The notes under the pieces are model-generated. The model was not told the origin of the DNA, searched no databases, and saw only the letters and a list, made by a program, of their open reading frames with translations. From Bin55 sp965116055 (lineage in GTDB: Bacteria; Pseudomonadota; Gammaproteobacteria; Pseudomonadales; Azotimanducaceae): 64,000 nt of DNA. This document shows positions 44,501 through 53,741 of the stretch, in pieces. Each line of letters opens with the position of its first letter. The first letter of the stretch is position 1. The stretch covers positions 496,001-560,000 of the forward strand of contig OZ220466.1 of the NCBI GenBank assembly GCA_965116055.1, written 5' to 3'. A program made the translations under genes and the position numbers.

Positions 44501-46520
44501 TTACGAATCTGGAACGGCTAAGACAAGCACATTTGCAGTAACAGTTCAAAATGTTGCAGCTAGCAAACCAGTTCAGGTACCTCAGCGTGTGGCTTACGTA
44601 GGTGAAACAATCGAGATTTCAGTCAAGGAGCTATTTGGGATATCACCGTTTGCTCAGACTCTGAGCGTTATGGCGCAGCAAAGTCAGATAGTGACTATAC
44701 GATTTATTGAAGATCGCCAATTGGTTGAAATCATTGGGCTGAGTATCGGTTCAACTGATATCGCCCTGATTGGAATAGATTCTGTTCACCAGCGCCGAGT
44801 AGTCCGCGCGAGCCTTCGAATAGCGAACCGTATGCAACAACCAACGGCAGCGGACATTTCGTTGCATCTTGAGGTAGGCGAAGAACCGTACGTTCTTGAT
44901 TTGCACACGATCTTTACGGAGGGACAGAACTTAGATTTTGTACTAAATCCCAACGACAAGCAATTCATTGATGCGAGTTTGCATGGACCGGAACTCATCG
45001 TACAACCATTACGTCAAGGTTCAACTGAGTTTGGCGTGCGTGCTACCAATGCTTTCGGTGAGTCTGCAGCCGTTAGATTCCATGTCTCAGTTACCACGAA
45101 TAGGTTAGACAAAGCCGCCACACTTGCGCTTGAAGGTTTTGGACGTGCAGTACTAAACAGCATTGAGTCAGCCATTGAATCCCGTTTCGATGTGCCGCTG
45201 AATCCACCTGATGTACATTCGCGTCGAATGAAACCGATTATGAGCTACGTTGATTTAGCGGCGTATACGTTTCGTAGTGACGGTACTGATTGGACGCAAA
45301 AGGATAAATCGCTTAGGCAAAGCTCGTATTTACCTAGGAATGATCTTTCGTCGAGCTTTAGTTCGTCGCCTCTTATAGCTAAAACATTTGCGCGACCGGA
45401 TGCATTAAAGTACTGGACATTGTGGGTCCACAGTGACTCGCAAGCTTTTGAAAGCACAGGCAACCTAGGCCATGTACACAGCTTCCATGTTGGATCCGAA
45501 GTTGTTGTAAATAGCCGCATTCAAGCGGGTCTCGCGGGCTCTCGATTAAGAGGTCTTGGCGACTACGCGTTCAATCATGTGCAGCGTTGGTTTGAAGTTG
45601 AACAAATCCTTGTTTCTCCATACGTTCGGTTTCAGCTTAATTCGGGTATGTCAATTTGGGGAATCGCTACGGCTGGCACGGGTGTATTGGCGACTGCTAA
45701 TACGCGCGATGCAACTAAAGAGCCGTCACATAATTTGCGAACCTCAGGCGGTTTGGTCGGTGCGTCGCATAGGCTCACTAGCGTGAAGCATTTTGATCTT
45801 TCTTGGCATGGCGATGTCGCCAGCTTGAAGTTGAATGGAAAGCCTCTGTCACGGACTGTCAATGCGTTGACCGCGGATATTCGACGTGTACGGAGTGGAT
45901 TGACGGCATCGTTTAACCTACCGATTTCGGCTGTAGTTTCGTTCAAACCATTTAGCTCAATTAACCTTCGTTACGATAGTACGGAAAATCAGGAAAACGA
46001 CGGCATCGAATTAGTTGGTGGAGCCAAGTTTGCCTTTGGGTCATTCAACGTTGGGTTTCGCGGTCGGCACTTTGAAGTACACGACGAGAAAGATTTAAAA
46101 GAACAAGGCTACGCGATTTCCATTACCTATAAACCCATACAAAAGTTATCTGGACTGTTCGTATCGTTTTCGCCTTCTTGGGGTTATGCAGAGCAATCGT
46201 TCGATCCATTTTCCTCAACCCTTGGCATTAGGACGAGGACATACCTTAGGCCTTGGCTTGAAACGAATATCGACCCATATAGGTTTAGTATGCAAGGTTC
46301 GCTGAGATACGGCATCTTGGTTGATCAAGATCGGTTCTTACTAACGCCTTATGTTGAAGCACGTACCCAAGTCGGACGAGATCATCGTATTGGGTTACGT
46401 TTGCACGGTACTGCACATTCCGCGCGTGCGATGGCAGTAGATTTCGCATTACAGCATACGAATTTCGGGCTTGGTGAACCCGATGCAGGGGTAGCTTTAA
46501 CGGCCACTTTGAGGTTATAG
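41526..46520 (+). CDS. cadherin-like autotransporter
   Basis: A 1664-residue surface protein from ATG 41526, with GGGAG six bases upstream; the TTG at 41508 is a weaker choice. A signal peptide lies near residues 25-45 (LLAIWVLCSLPLVAA). The long passenger has cadherin/Ig-like beta units, e.g. ENALVGTKIGNPISATDPD and SGSWDATDPDGDAVTYAL. A C-terminal barrel of about 290 residues follows, starting near LALEGFGRAVLNSIES. The barrel and the N-terminal unit are homologous to the gene at 47053-53233 on the other strand. The last residue is Leu rather than the usual aromatic. It uses ordinary A+T-balanced codons like its neighbours. A type V secreted adhesin is likely. Confidence 0.78.
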   Translation: MLTAVRFPACLFNAEAPLSPTGRRYLIFASTPLLAIWVLCSLPLVAAPSDQAFTETALTMEWSESPVQLAANLDALNEVYARAKGSQGSRLATYSIQLPSQSLFELRDRERRYTTPQQRQDYSHELELQLKSNAVIDYETLPAGKRITVVINAVAKTETEIRRLFHSSEVEGMLKAQDLLGAPASLAIKIAITDVDERPVVASAYRHTNNHGRGFLLRLNDKDRPISINGNEIFLDPERQPLYFKPNSEDIEIREFVGYSPNFGSRTSRIGDIDRDTNSTPGNSPAADGRIVRASIQGSRITITPVKGPQGVIRKAEIWIRGWDRRGPTTVLPAIDPATAETLAKITVLVQTGTNRLPHWVGHATGFAINVKEGYVGPLIPVSGSWDATDPDGDAVTYALLGATKTGACIRSQTPGFSFGGACFALDSTHTVAVTVSGNLDYESVQNDPIGRTTLLATDGRGAVAEATLAFRVVDVDEPLSGGFKTSALSIHLPTATTKRLDLSELFSDPEERESLTFRANSNSPSIVSVNALPKPVLVLTAHKIGQTRVNVWASTKTSTMHSSVSIIVRNNNKAPSFPSNTRSYRFQIAENALVGTKIGNPISATDPDLGDVLTFRLQGASPFGLTSDGLQSNQTQLVVKGLLDYESKSMYSLPLTVSDSVASANVELSISLYDINESVRATEEAITPIRLAANDSRVLNATEHFVDDEGQTPTFSVSAYDGSIVDIFARTNGEIRILAKRIGKTDALLTARDTTGGVAAKQFTVIVEASEPPVVHRPIPDQTIQMGLIEMSLGELFKDPDSELTIEAVTSSAEDVLWALLPKEDGATLILYAWAVGSATVTIRARDPTGNKVSHSFKVTVTNEEQGETESLIADQTLTVGQRLGSLNLSKAFSTASEEPPSSFSINSSRPAIVSAVLASADVVAWWHALDCAEKRSALASALGASASNPYCKDYASLSVGFKAEARRVAAHYVLLHGIAIGDAEITVTGTYESGTAKTSTFAVTVQNVAASKPVQVPQRVAYVGETIEISVKELFGISPFAQTLSVMAQQSQIVTIRFIEDRQLVEIIGLSIGSTDIALIGIDSVHQRRVVRASLRIANRMQQPTAADISLHLEVGEEPYVLDLHTIFTEGQNLDFVLNPNDKQFIDASLHGPELIVQPLRQGSTEFGVRATNAFGESAAVRFHVSVTTNRLDKAATLALEGFGRAVLNSIESAIESRFDVPLNPPDVHSRRMKPIMSYVDLAAYTFRSDGTDWTQKDKSLRQSSYLPRNDLSSSFSSSPLIAKTFARPDALKYWTLWVHSDSQAFESTGNLGHVHSFHVGSEVVVNSRIQAGLAGSRLRGLGDYAFNHVQRWFEVEQILVSPYVRFQLNSGMSIWGIATAGTGVLATANTRDATKEPSHNLRTSGGLVGASHRLTSVKHFDLSWHGDVASLKLNGKPLSRTVNALTADIRRVRSGLTASFNLPISAVVSFKPFSSINLRYDSTENQENDGIELVGGAKFAFGSFNVGFRGRHFEVHDEKDLKEQGYAISITYKPIQKLSGLFVSFSPSWGYAEQSFDPFSSTLGIRTRTYLRPWLETNIDPYRFSMQGSLRYGILVDQDRFLLTPYVEARTQVGRDHRIGLRLHGTAHSARAMAVDFALQHTNFGLGEPDAGVALTATLRL

Positions 46521-47052
46521 AATCTTGCTGTTGCGATCTGCCTAGCAGATTTGAGCAATTTCTTATAGCCCGCTCACCTGCCGTTGTCTCGTTTGCTTCA
46601 TTGACTCGTGTTTATCCTCGGTGACGCTGGTGGGCACGAGAAAACGATTGACGCTAATATTGAATCCTTGCTTGAAGTTTTCAGCAAGTGGTGAGAGTTA
46701 TAAAGCTCGCCAAGATATATTATACAACTAACAAGTACTTAGATAAATCGCCTTTACTTGTACCTTATAGATTTGCACTCAATGTAATAAATTCATCTCC
46801 TGTAAGATTCGTGAATGGTATTTATGTGGATAACTAACCCTATCTGAAATAGTTTGATCGAAGATTAGTCAGTACGACGAAACCGCTTTTCGTTTTCATT
46901 AGATAATGAGTATTTTGTTGAGTTATTTGACGACCTTTACACACTCCGGCCCCCTGTGCATTGAATAAAAAACCTCGGCACGCTCGCGCGTACCGGGGCT
47001 GGAGAAGAGCGCGCAACGATGGCAGCGCCATCATCACGCGGGGTCTGTCAGC
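46521..47052. other. convergent intergenic region between two autotransporters
   Basis: About 530 bases, A+T-rich at 46690-46860. It has a strong terminator for the minus-strand gene (listed separately). It also has a weak inverted repeat, ATCTGC-CTA-GCAGAT at 46536-46550, just after the plus-strand gene, without a clear T run. No coding frame is believable. Confidence 0.5.
46967..46998 (-). terminator. rho-independent terminator of the minus-strand autotransporter
   Basis: On the minus strand CCCCGGTACGC pairs with GCGTGCCGAGG around a GCGA loop, with one A-C mismatch, and is followed directly by six Ts (plus-strand A run at 46967-46972). It lies about 55 bases after the gene's stop, the expected place. 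Confidence 0.85.
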
Positions 47053-48978
47053 TTAGAAACGCATCGTCGCGTGTAAGCCGACTTGACTATGACTGACGCC
47101 CGGACGCTCGTTCACGCGACCAGCGGCCAGACGGACATCCAGATCCTTCGCCTGGCGCACCCATGGCCGCACGCTCGCGCCGACCAGCAGCTCGCGCCGG
47201 GTCCCATCGCTCATGCGCACATCCACGAACGGCGTCAACAGATAGCGTTCGCGCGCCACCAGCAGACCGTAGCCTATCTGGGTTTCCAGCGACGCCTGCG
47301 CCCCGCCGTTGGCCATGCCCGTCAGCACCCCGTAGGACTGGCCGACGCGGAGGGTATCTTCCCACAGGATCCCGGTACCCACCGCATCCGCGCCCCAGCG
47401 CGGCGCTATCGTGACCGACACGCCCGTCGCCTGCGCCGACGGATTCAACGTCGCCAGCAGACTGAAGCCGGCCTCGCGATAGTCGTCCGCACCGTGCAGC
47501 GCCAACGTGCGTCCCTGCGCTTCCAGCGTGAACGCCGGCGTCATCATACGGACACCTCCAGCCAGTTCCAGGCCCGAACCCGTCTCGCCATCGCCGCCGT
47601 CCGTGCGCACGTTCACCTGCCCGAACGGTTCCAGCATGCCGCCTTCACCCGTGTCCGCCGAGAACGAGCCCTCAAGACCGAGACGCAGACGATGCACGTC
47701 CGTCGCCAGGCCATCCGCCGCACCTACGCCTTGATCCGTCTCCAACGACGCCAGCGCCGCATCCCCGCGCAACGCCAGGTCGAACCGACCCACCTGCGTC
47801 AAGGCCTGCTCGCCGCCAACCATCGCCAGCTGCGACCGTAAATTGCTGCCCGAGGTAGTCGTCGTGCCCGCCACCGTCGTATCCAGTTCACCGCGACCGA
47901 AGCCGGCCACGCCCCACAGCGACATGCGTTCATTCGGGCGGTAACTCGCATACGGCAGCACCGTCGTCGACTGCATGTCCATGGCCTGGGACGCCGTGCC
48001 CCAGGCGTAGTCGGAGTCGCCGCCCTGGCGCGCCACGGCTAGCCCCAGCAGCCAACACTCGGCTACCGCCACATCCGCACCCAGGTAGACGCTCGTCGCC
48101 GTGCCATCGTAGCCGCTACCTTCGTAAGCCTGACGGTCCACATCGCCCCACACCGACCACCTGGAGGCATCTTCACTCGACCCCAGGTTCAACGCAAAGC
48201 GTTGACCGAACTGCGACTGCAACTGGTCTATACCGCTCAGCGCACCGCTCGTGCCTGACGACGACCCGGCCATGGCATCGCCTGCCAGCACCCCAGTCGA
48301 CCCTGGCGTATTGACCGCATGCACCATCTGCCAGGCGGCCGCACCCTGCGCCGCGACCGTGCGCGAAGGCGCGGCAGGATCCTGCGGCGCCCACTCGTCC
48401 AACCACGCATCCAGGGTCAGGTCCGCACTGCGCGCGTCCGTCGTGAGACGAGCGCCCACGCTGGATGACGCACTCGCCAACAACGCCCGACCAAACCCGG
48501 CCAGCGATTGCGCCGCCACCGCCTTCAGGGCCCCGTCGCCCACCGTGACCGACCCCCTCACTGTCGCTTCGCCGCCATGCGGGTCCGTCGCCGTGATCGT
48601 GAGCGTCGTCGACCCCCGCGCGATCGGACTCACCCGCACCTGCATCCCCGCCAGCGCTGCCGTCGCAATCCCCGTATCCGCCGTCGCCACCGTGTACGTT
48701 AGCGCATCGCCATCATCGCTGAACAAACCCTCGATCGTCGGCGTGGCGGCCGCACCGCCCACTTCCAGAACCAGCGGACTGAGCGAGTTGGCGACTTGCG
48801 GCGCCACATTCGCCACCGTCACCCGCACCTCGTTCATGACGTGCCCACCGTCCATATCCGTCGCCGTCAACGTCAACACTGTCGCGCCCACGGCCAGACC
48901 GCGCAACGTCAACCGATGGTCCGCACCCAGCGTGGCCTCCACCAGCGTCGCCTCGGCCACGCCACTGTCCGCGGTCAT
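47053..48978 (-). pseudogene. autotransporter, 3' fragment with the beta-barrel
   Basis: A 641-residue frame that is the C-terminal part of a larger gene broken by a frameshift. The frame is open upstream to the GGGG run at 49029-49032, where one added G joins it to the next fragment (VGAAFQDADDGTAALSLTV). It carries the last cadherin-like units, the linker AAQSLAGFGRALLAS, and a complete autotransporter barrel ending in TMRF with a terminal Phe. The barrel is homologous to that of the plus-strand gene ending at 46520 (shared GYGLLVARERYLLTPFVDVR). The DNA is visibly richer in G and C than its neighbours. Confidence 0.7.
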
Positions 48979-50350
48979 GACCGTCAGGCTCAGCGCCGCC
49001 GTCCCGTCGTCCGCATCCTGGAAGGCGGCCCCACATCCAGGGTCAACGGCGCACGCCGATCCATCTCCTGATCAACCAACGCCTGGGCCACTTCCGGCGC
49101 CACATTCTCTACCGTCGTCATAAACGTCGTCGACACCGTGCCGCCATCCACATCCAGCGCCGTCAACGTCAAGGTCGTCGACCCCACGGCCAGACCCCGC
49201 AGCGTCAACATCCGCTCGCGCAACCCCGCCTCCACGATGCCGCCGTCCGCCGCCACGACCGTCACGGTCACTGGCGCATCCGTATCGGGGTCGTGAAAGG
49301 TCCCGCTCACATCCAGGGTCAGGTCCGCCACCCGCGTCGTCGTTTGATCCGCCACCGCTTCGGCCACCACCGGCGCGATATTCGCCACCGTCACCTCGAA
49401 CGCGGTCGCAATCGTATCACCCTGATCATCCATCGCCGTCACCGTGACCGTCGTCGTGCCGACCGCCAGCGCCTGCAGCGTCAACGCCGCCCCAGCCACC
49501 ACCGCATCAACCACCGAGCCATCAGCCACCATCGCCGTGAGCGCCCGAATCTCACCGTCGTCGTCCATGAACGTCCCCGTCAGGTCGAGCCCCAACGGCG
49601 CCCGCCGGTCGAACGTTTGCGCATCTATTTGCATCGCCACAGTCGGCGTGACGTTCTCGACCGCCACGACAAACTCGTGCGCGGCCGTCCCGCCATCCAC
49701 ATCGGTCGCCATGACCGTCACCGTCGTCGACCCCACATGAAGACCTTCCACCGTGAGTTGATGCCCCGCCACAGCCGCCGTCGCCACCACCGGGTCGACA
49801 TTGACCACCGCGACCGTCAAGGTCGTCATCGCCTGACCGCCATCGTGATCCGTCGCGTGCACGGTCACGGCCGTTTCGCCTACTGCCAACCCCGTCAGCG
49901 TCAGCAGACCGTCCGCCAGGTCAATCGCCACGATCCGCTCATCCGCCACCGTCGCTTCCAGCGTCGCCAGCTCGCCGTCGGCATCCATGAACACATCGCT
50001 CACGTCCACCGTCAGCGTGTCAATCCGGTCAAGCGCTTGTGGTGCCACGTCCATGGCTACCGTCGGCGCCACATTGACCACCGTCGCCATCAGCGTCGAG
50101 GTCGCCGTCGCCCCGTGCGGGTCCGTCGCCGTCAACTGGATATCCACCTCGCCCAGCGCCACGCCCGCCAGCGTCAACGTCGTGCCAGCCACCGTGGCCG
50201 TCGCGCGGTCCGCGCCCTCGCCTACCGTCGTCGCCGTGATGACCAAGCCCGCCGCGCCGTCGTCCGTATCGGTAAACAGCCCGCCGAGATCCACCGCCTG
50301 CGGCGTCACGCGATCCAGCGTGCGCGCCGCCAACGGCTGCGCTTCCGCTG
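48750..50350 (-). repeat. repeated cadherin-like units of about 85 residues
   Basis: The protein repeats NVAPxVAxxxxDQxxxRxAxLTLDVSGTFxD and LTLxGLAVGSTTVTVTATD several times in this stretch. The DNA copies are similar enough to give repeated GTCAACGTCAAGGTCGTCGA-like words. One unit near 49760 is shortened: its middle is missing in frame (NVDPVVATAAVAGHQLTVEG), a likely in-frame deletion between repeats. Confidence 0.7.
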
Positions 50351-52514
50351 GCGCCGCATTCACCGTGATGGCCTGGCTCACCGAGGTCTTGTTGCCCGCC
50401 TGATCCGTCGCCGTCAACGTCAGCGTCGCCATCCCCGAGGCCCGACCCACCACCGTGGCCGTCGCGCCATTATTGGTCACCACCAGCAGCAGCACATCTT
50501 CGTCTGACGTCATCGCCTGCGGCAGCCCCACCATATCGCCTTCATCCGGATCCGTAAACAACCCCGACAAGGCCAGATCAAACGTCGCTCCGACATTCAC
50601 CGTGTCCGCCGCCGGCAGCCGCGCCATGAACGCATCCTTGTCCGCCACCGGCGGCTGATTCGTCGTCACCTTCACCATGAACTTCAATGTGACCGTGCCG
50701 CCCTCGCCATCGTCCGCCGTCAGCGTGATCGTCGCCATCTCTTCGCTCAGCCCCCGGATCGTCACCCGATCCAGACCGCTCACCATCACCGTGGCTACCT
50801 GCTTCATGGAGGAGGCAGCATCCACCTTCAACCGATCGCCGTCCTCGTCCGTGAAATAGCCGCCGATCGCCAGCGTCAGCGAACCATCCACCGCCACCAC
50901 CTGCTCTGCGATCGTCATCGGCTCCCCGGCCGCATCCATCTTCACCATCGGCAGGTCGTTCACGTCAGTCACGATCACATGCACCTGCACCGTGCCGCTC
51001 TTGTCCCAACCGTCGTCCAGCGTCAACGTCAACGTATGACGATCCTGCTGTTCCGCATTCAGCCGCGCCTTCGTCCGCAACCCCAACTCGCTCGCCACCT
51101 TGCGACAGTGATTGCTCACCGTCATCTTCGGCGGCAACGCACAGAGCATACTCTCGCCACCGTCAATCTTGCCGTTCTCGTTCGCATCCACACGACCCAC
51201 GCGCACGGCCTCGAACAACTCGCTGTCCACCGTCGCCTGCACCTCGTCCGCCGAGTCCGCATCCAGGTAGGTGATCGCCGTCGCCAGGAACGTCCCCACC
51301 GGCGCATCCTCCGCCACGCTCATGCCGAACGACCGCACCCCCGCCGGCTCGAAACTCGGCGCCGCATTCTTCGCCCGTACCTTGAGCGTGAACGTCGCAT
51401 CCTTCGACAACTTGCCGTCCGATGCCGTCACCGTGATGGTGTACGTCTTTTCCGCGGTCGCCGTCGCCCCCTTGCCTGTCAAAATCAGGTCGCGACCCTC
51501 GATCTTCACCAGATCCTCGCGCAGGTTCGAATACGCGCTGAACGTCAGCGGATCACCTTCCAGATCGATGAACAGACTCGCCAGCTCGATCGGATCCGAC
51601 TTCTCGTCGTTCGTCAACCGCACCGTCCCCAATGCCTTCACCGCCTCCGCATCGGTCTCCAGTTCGTTCACGTCCTTCACCGTCACCGTGATCGGGATCG
51701 TCACCGTGTCATACCCGTCGCTCGCCTGCAACCGCACCGTCGCCATCTTGCCCGCCGGCAACTTCTCGTAATCCACCAGCGCACCCGTCAACGACACGTT
51801 CCCCGAGTTGTCCTTGTATTTCCAGCAACTTCCACCATCCGTCAGCGTGTACGTCGCATACTTCTTCGCCGGACACGGCGACCCTACGACTTTGTAGTGC
51901 ACGTCGGTGTCGTGGGTATCCAGATCCCCCGCATTCCAGTCGTCCGCCGTCGCGTCCGTCGTCCCCGGCACCACCGACGCCACCAACGCGTCCGCACCCG
52001 TGCCTTCGTTCACCGTCGTGCGAAAACCGACCGAGCCGCCCGCAAACGCCGGCGGGTTGTTCACCCCTTTCTTCACGATCACCGTGATCTTTCCATACGC
52101 TGGGGACACCTTTGTAGGGACGATCGCGCCAGCCTCGTCGCCCCCACTGGCCAGCTGCGTGTACACCTGCGCGAGATACGTGCCCGGCGTGGTCTGGTCA
52201 TACGCCGTCAGAATGAGGCGCAGTCCTTGCACGCTCACCTTCACCACGTGTTGACCCGGATACGGCGTGGGCTCGCCGCGAGCTACGGAGTTGTGAACGC
52301 AATACACTTTCCCATCCCCTGCGCTTGCAATCCCCCGCATTCCAGAGAAGCCATATCCTCTGGTCGCCCCTTGTCCTACAAGCCCCGAGGGCGCGGCACT
52401 CGAATGAATCTGGCTATCAACCCCGGGGGTATTGGCCATGCCATTGTCGCACACACTCTGTAGTGTTGTACTTATCACAAATGCTTCAGGCGTCGCGTCC
52501 AGGTCGCGAAACAT
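48990..52514 (-). pseudogene. autotransporter, middle fragment with cadherin-like repeats
   Basis: A 1174-residue frame, the passenger part of the broken gene. It holds cadherin-like units near the N-terminus (SYAVDYEKLPAGKMATVRLQ-type stretches, DVNELETDAEAV) and then seven or more units of about 85 residues, each with ALTLQALAVGTTTVTVTAMD-like and APxVAxAxxDQ motifs. The first codons of this frame extend to the CCCC run at 52543-52546. The frame ends in junk after LTLDVG because of the GGGG run at 49029-49032. No signal peptide is in this fragment. Confidence 0.68.
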
Positions 52515-53233
52515 CCGGTTGAAACTGATCGAGGTCGATTCGCCCCATTTATGTACACCCGGGACGCGCCCACCGGTTGCAGATCATCGCCACTACGATC
52601 GGAGCCGCTTTGCTTATAGGTAAACGGCTCCAGTACGACCGGCGCTTCGTTCACATCGTTGAGGTTCAACGTCAGCGTCAACGTATCCACCACTTTGTCG
52701 CCCTTGTGTGCCTGGACCGTGATCACGTACTTTGAGGACGTCTCGTAATCTAACACCGCATCGGCTTTCATCTGTACGTGGCCGCCCGTCGCACCATTCG
52801 TGCCGTCATTCGCACTCTTTGATGCCACGCTCTTGCAATTCTTCGTCCCAGTGAGGGCAAATAGGTCACTGGCCTTGCCCGCAGCATCTTTCACCATGAC
52901 CGTATAGCAAGCATCCGTCAAGGCCGGCGTCGTCCGCGCCGCGTCGATTTCACGGTTGAGCAGACTGTTCGCAGCGCCGTTCGTACTGCTGTTCGTCCCC
53001 GTGCCACCCGAAGTATGACCATGCTCGCCACCCGTGCGCGCCGGGTTGCGCACATAGGGGCTAGTAGCTCCCGGGTGAGAGGCAAGAAAATACACGCCTT
53101 CGTCAAACGACACACTCACCGCATCCGCCTCAAAGGCCTCCTCGGCCAATGCCTGACTTCCTGACCATAAGGTGAGTAGCGCGACCAGTAAACTACCGCC
53201 AAACCGGCGGCATCGCGTCGTGTTGTGAACCAT
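52475..53233 (-). pseudogene. autotransporter, 5' fragment with signal peptide
   Basis: A 252-residue frame from ATG 53233 with AAGGAG about eight bases upstream; the longer frame to 53320 is not supported. The signal peptide is residues about 10-30 (GGSLLVALLTLWSGSQALA). A cadherin-like N-terminal unit follows (VLDYETSSKYVITVQAHKGD, LNLNDVNEAPVV). The reading runs off into junk after YINGANR at the CCCC run at 52543-52546; one added base restores the join to the next fragment (GGESTSISFNRMFRDLD). The start of a gene that would encode about 2,050 residues. Confidence 0.7.
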
Positions 53234-53741
53234 TGTCCCTTCTCCTTTCTCAGTATCGGGTTCAACTCGTGACATACGGACTGCCCGACGATGAGCAGCG
53301 CCTAACTTAAAACCATGCAAGGGATCTCTCCTCCAGTGACCAATGCCTTACCATGGAACTGCTGCCACGCGAATCAACCTATCCTGAACCTCCACGCGAC
53401 GTAAAGATCGTCTATTTAGGTAGGTAGGACCGTGAAGGTCTCGTCTGTTACATAGGCGTACCCCCCCCCCTCGATTTTTATCAAGATGAGGCCAAGCCCT
53501 CGTGTGCGACGCTTCGGCGCCACATCAGGCATCATGGGGTAGGTTGGTGGCATGGGAACTAAGACGACGCGAGCCGATACAACGATCATCGCGGTCGACA
53601 AACTCCTGACCAACATAAGACAGGCAAAATCTACCACATCACTGTCCGTGACCACTGCACATCATGTGTTTAACATGCTCACAGCCCATACACCACCAAT
53701 GAAGATACTTGCGCGACTGAATACGTTTAGTTGCTTAGTCC
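53234..53741. other. promoter region of the broken autotransporter, with poly-C/G tract
   Basis: About 500 bases between divergent genes. It has the ten-base tract described separately and short GGTAGGTAGG repeats at 53419-53428. Small frames on both strands here (for example minus 53416-53655) cross the tract and show no family resemblance. I see no RNA gene. Confidence 0.45.
53449..53484 (-). promoter_or_regulatory. poly-G tract inside a possible promoter
   Basis: Ten Cs at 53461-53470 read as ten Gs on the minus strand, about 230 bases before the ATG at 53233. On that strand TTGATA (53484-53479) and TATGTA (53454-53449) flank the tract with a 24-base spacer at ten Gs. A change in tract length would change the spacing. 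The hexamers are matches by eye only, and 24 is longer than optimal. Confidence 0.35.

Noticed and set aside
49293..50507. Plus-strand open frame of 404 codons
   Set aside because: Also a shadow of the cadherin-like repeats, with extreme Arg/His content and no start signal.
50979..52463. Long plus-strand open frame of 494 codons
   Set aside because: It is antisense to the broken autotransporter; Arg/His-rich composition is typical of a shadow of G+C-rich repeats.
53416..53655. Minus-strand frame of 79 codons across the poly-G tract
   Set aside because: No ribosome site or family resemblance; it exists only because the tract encodes glycines.
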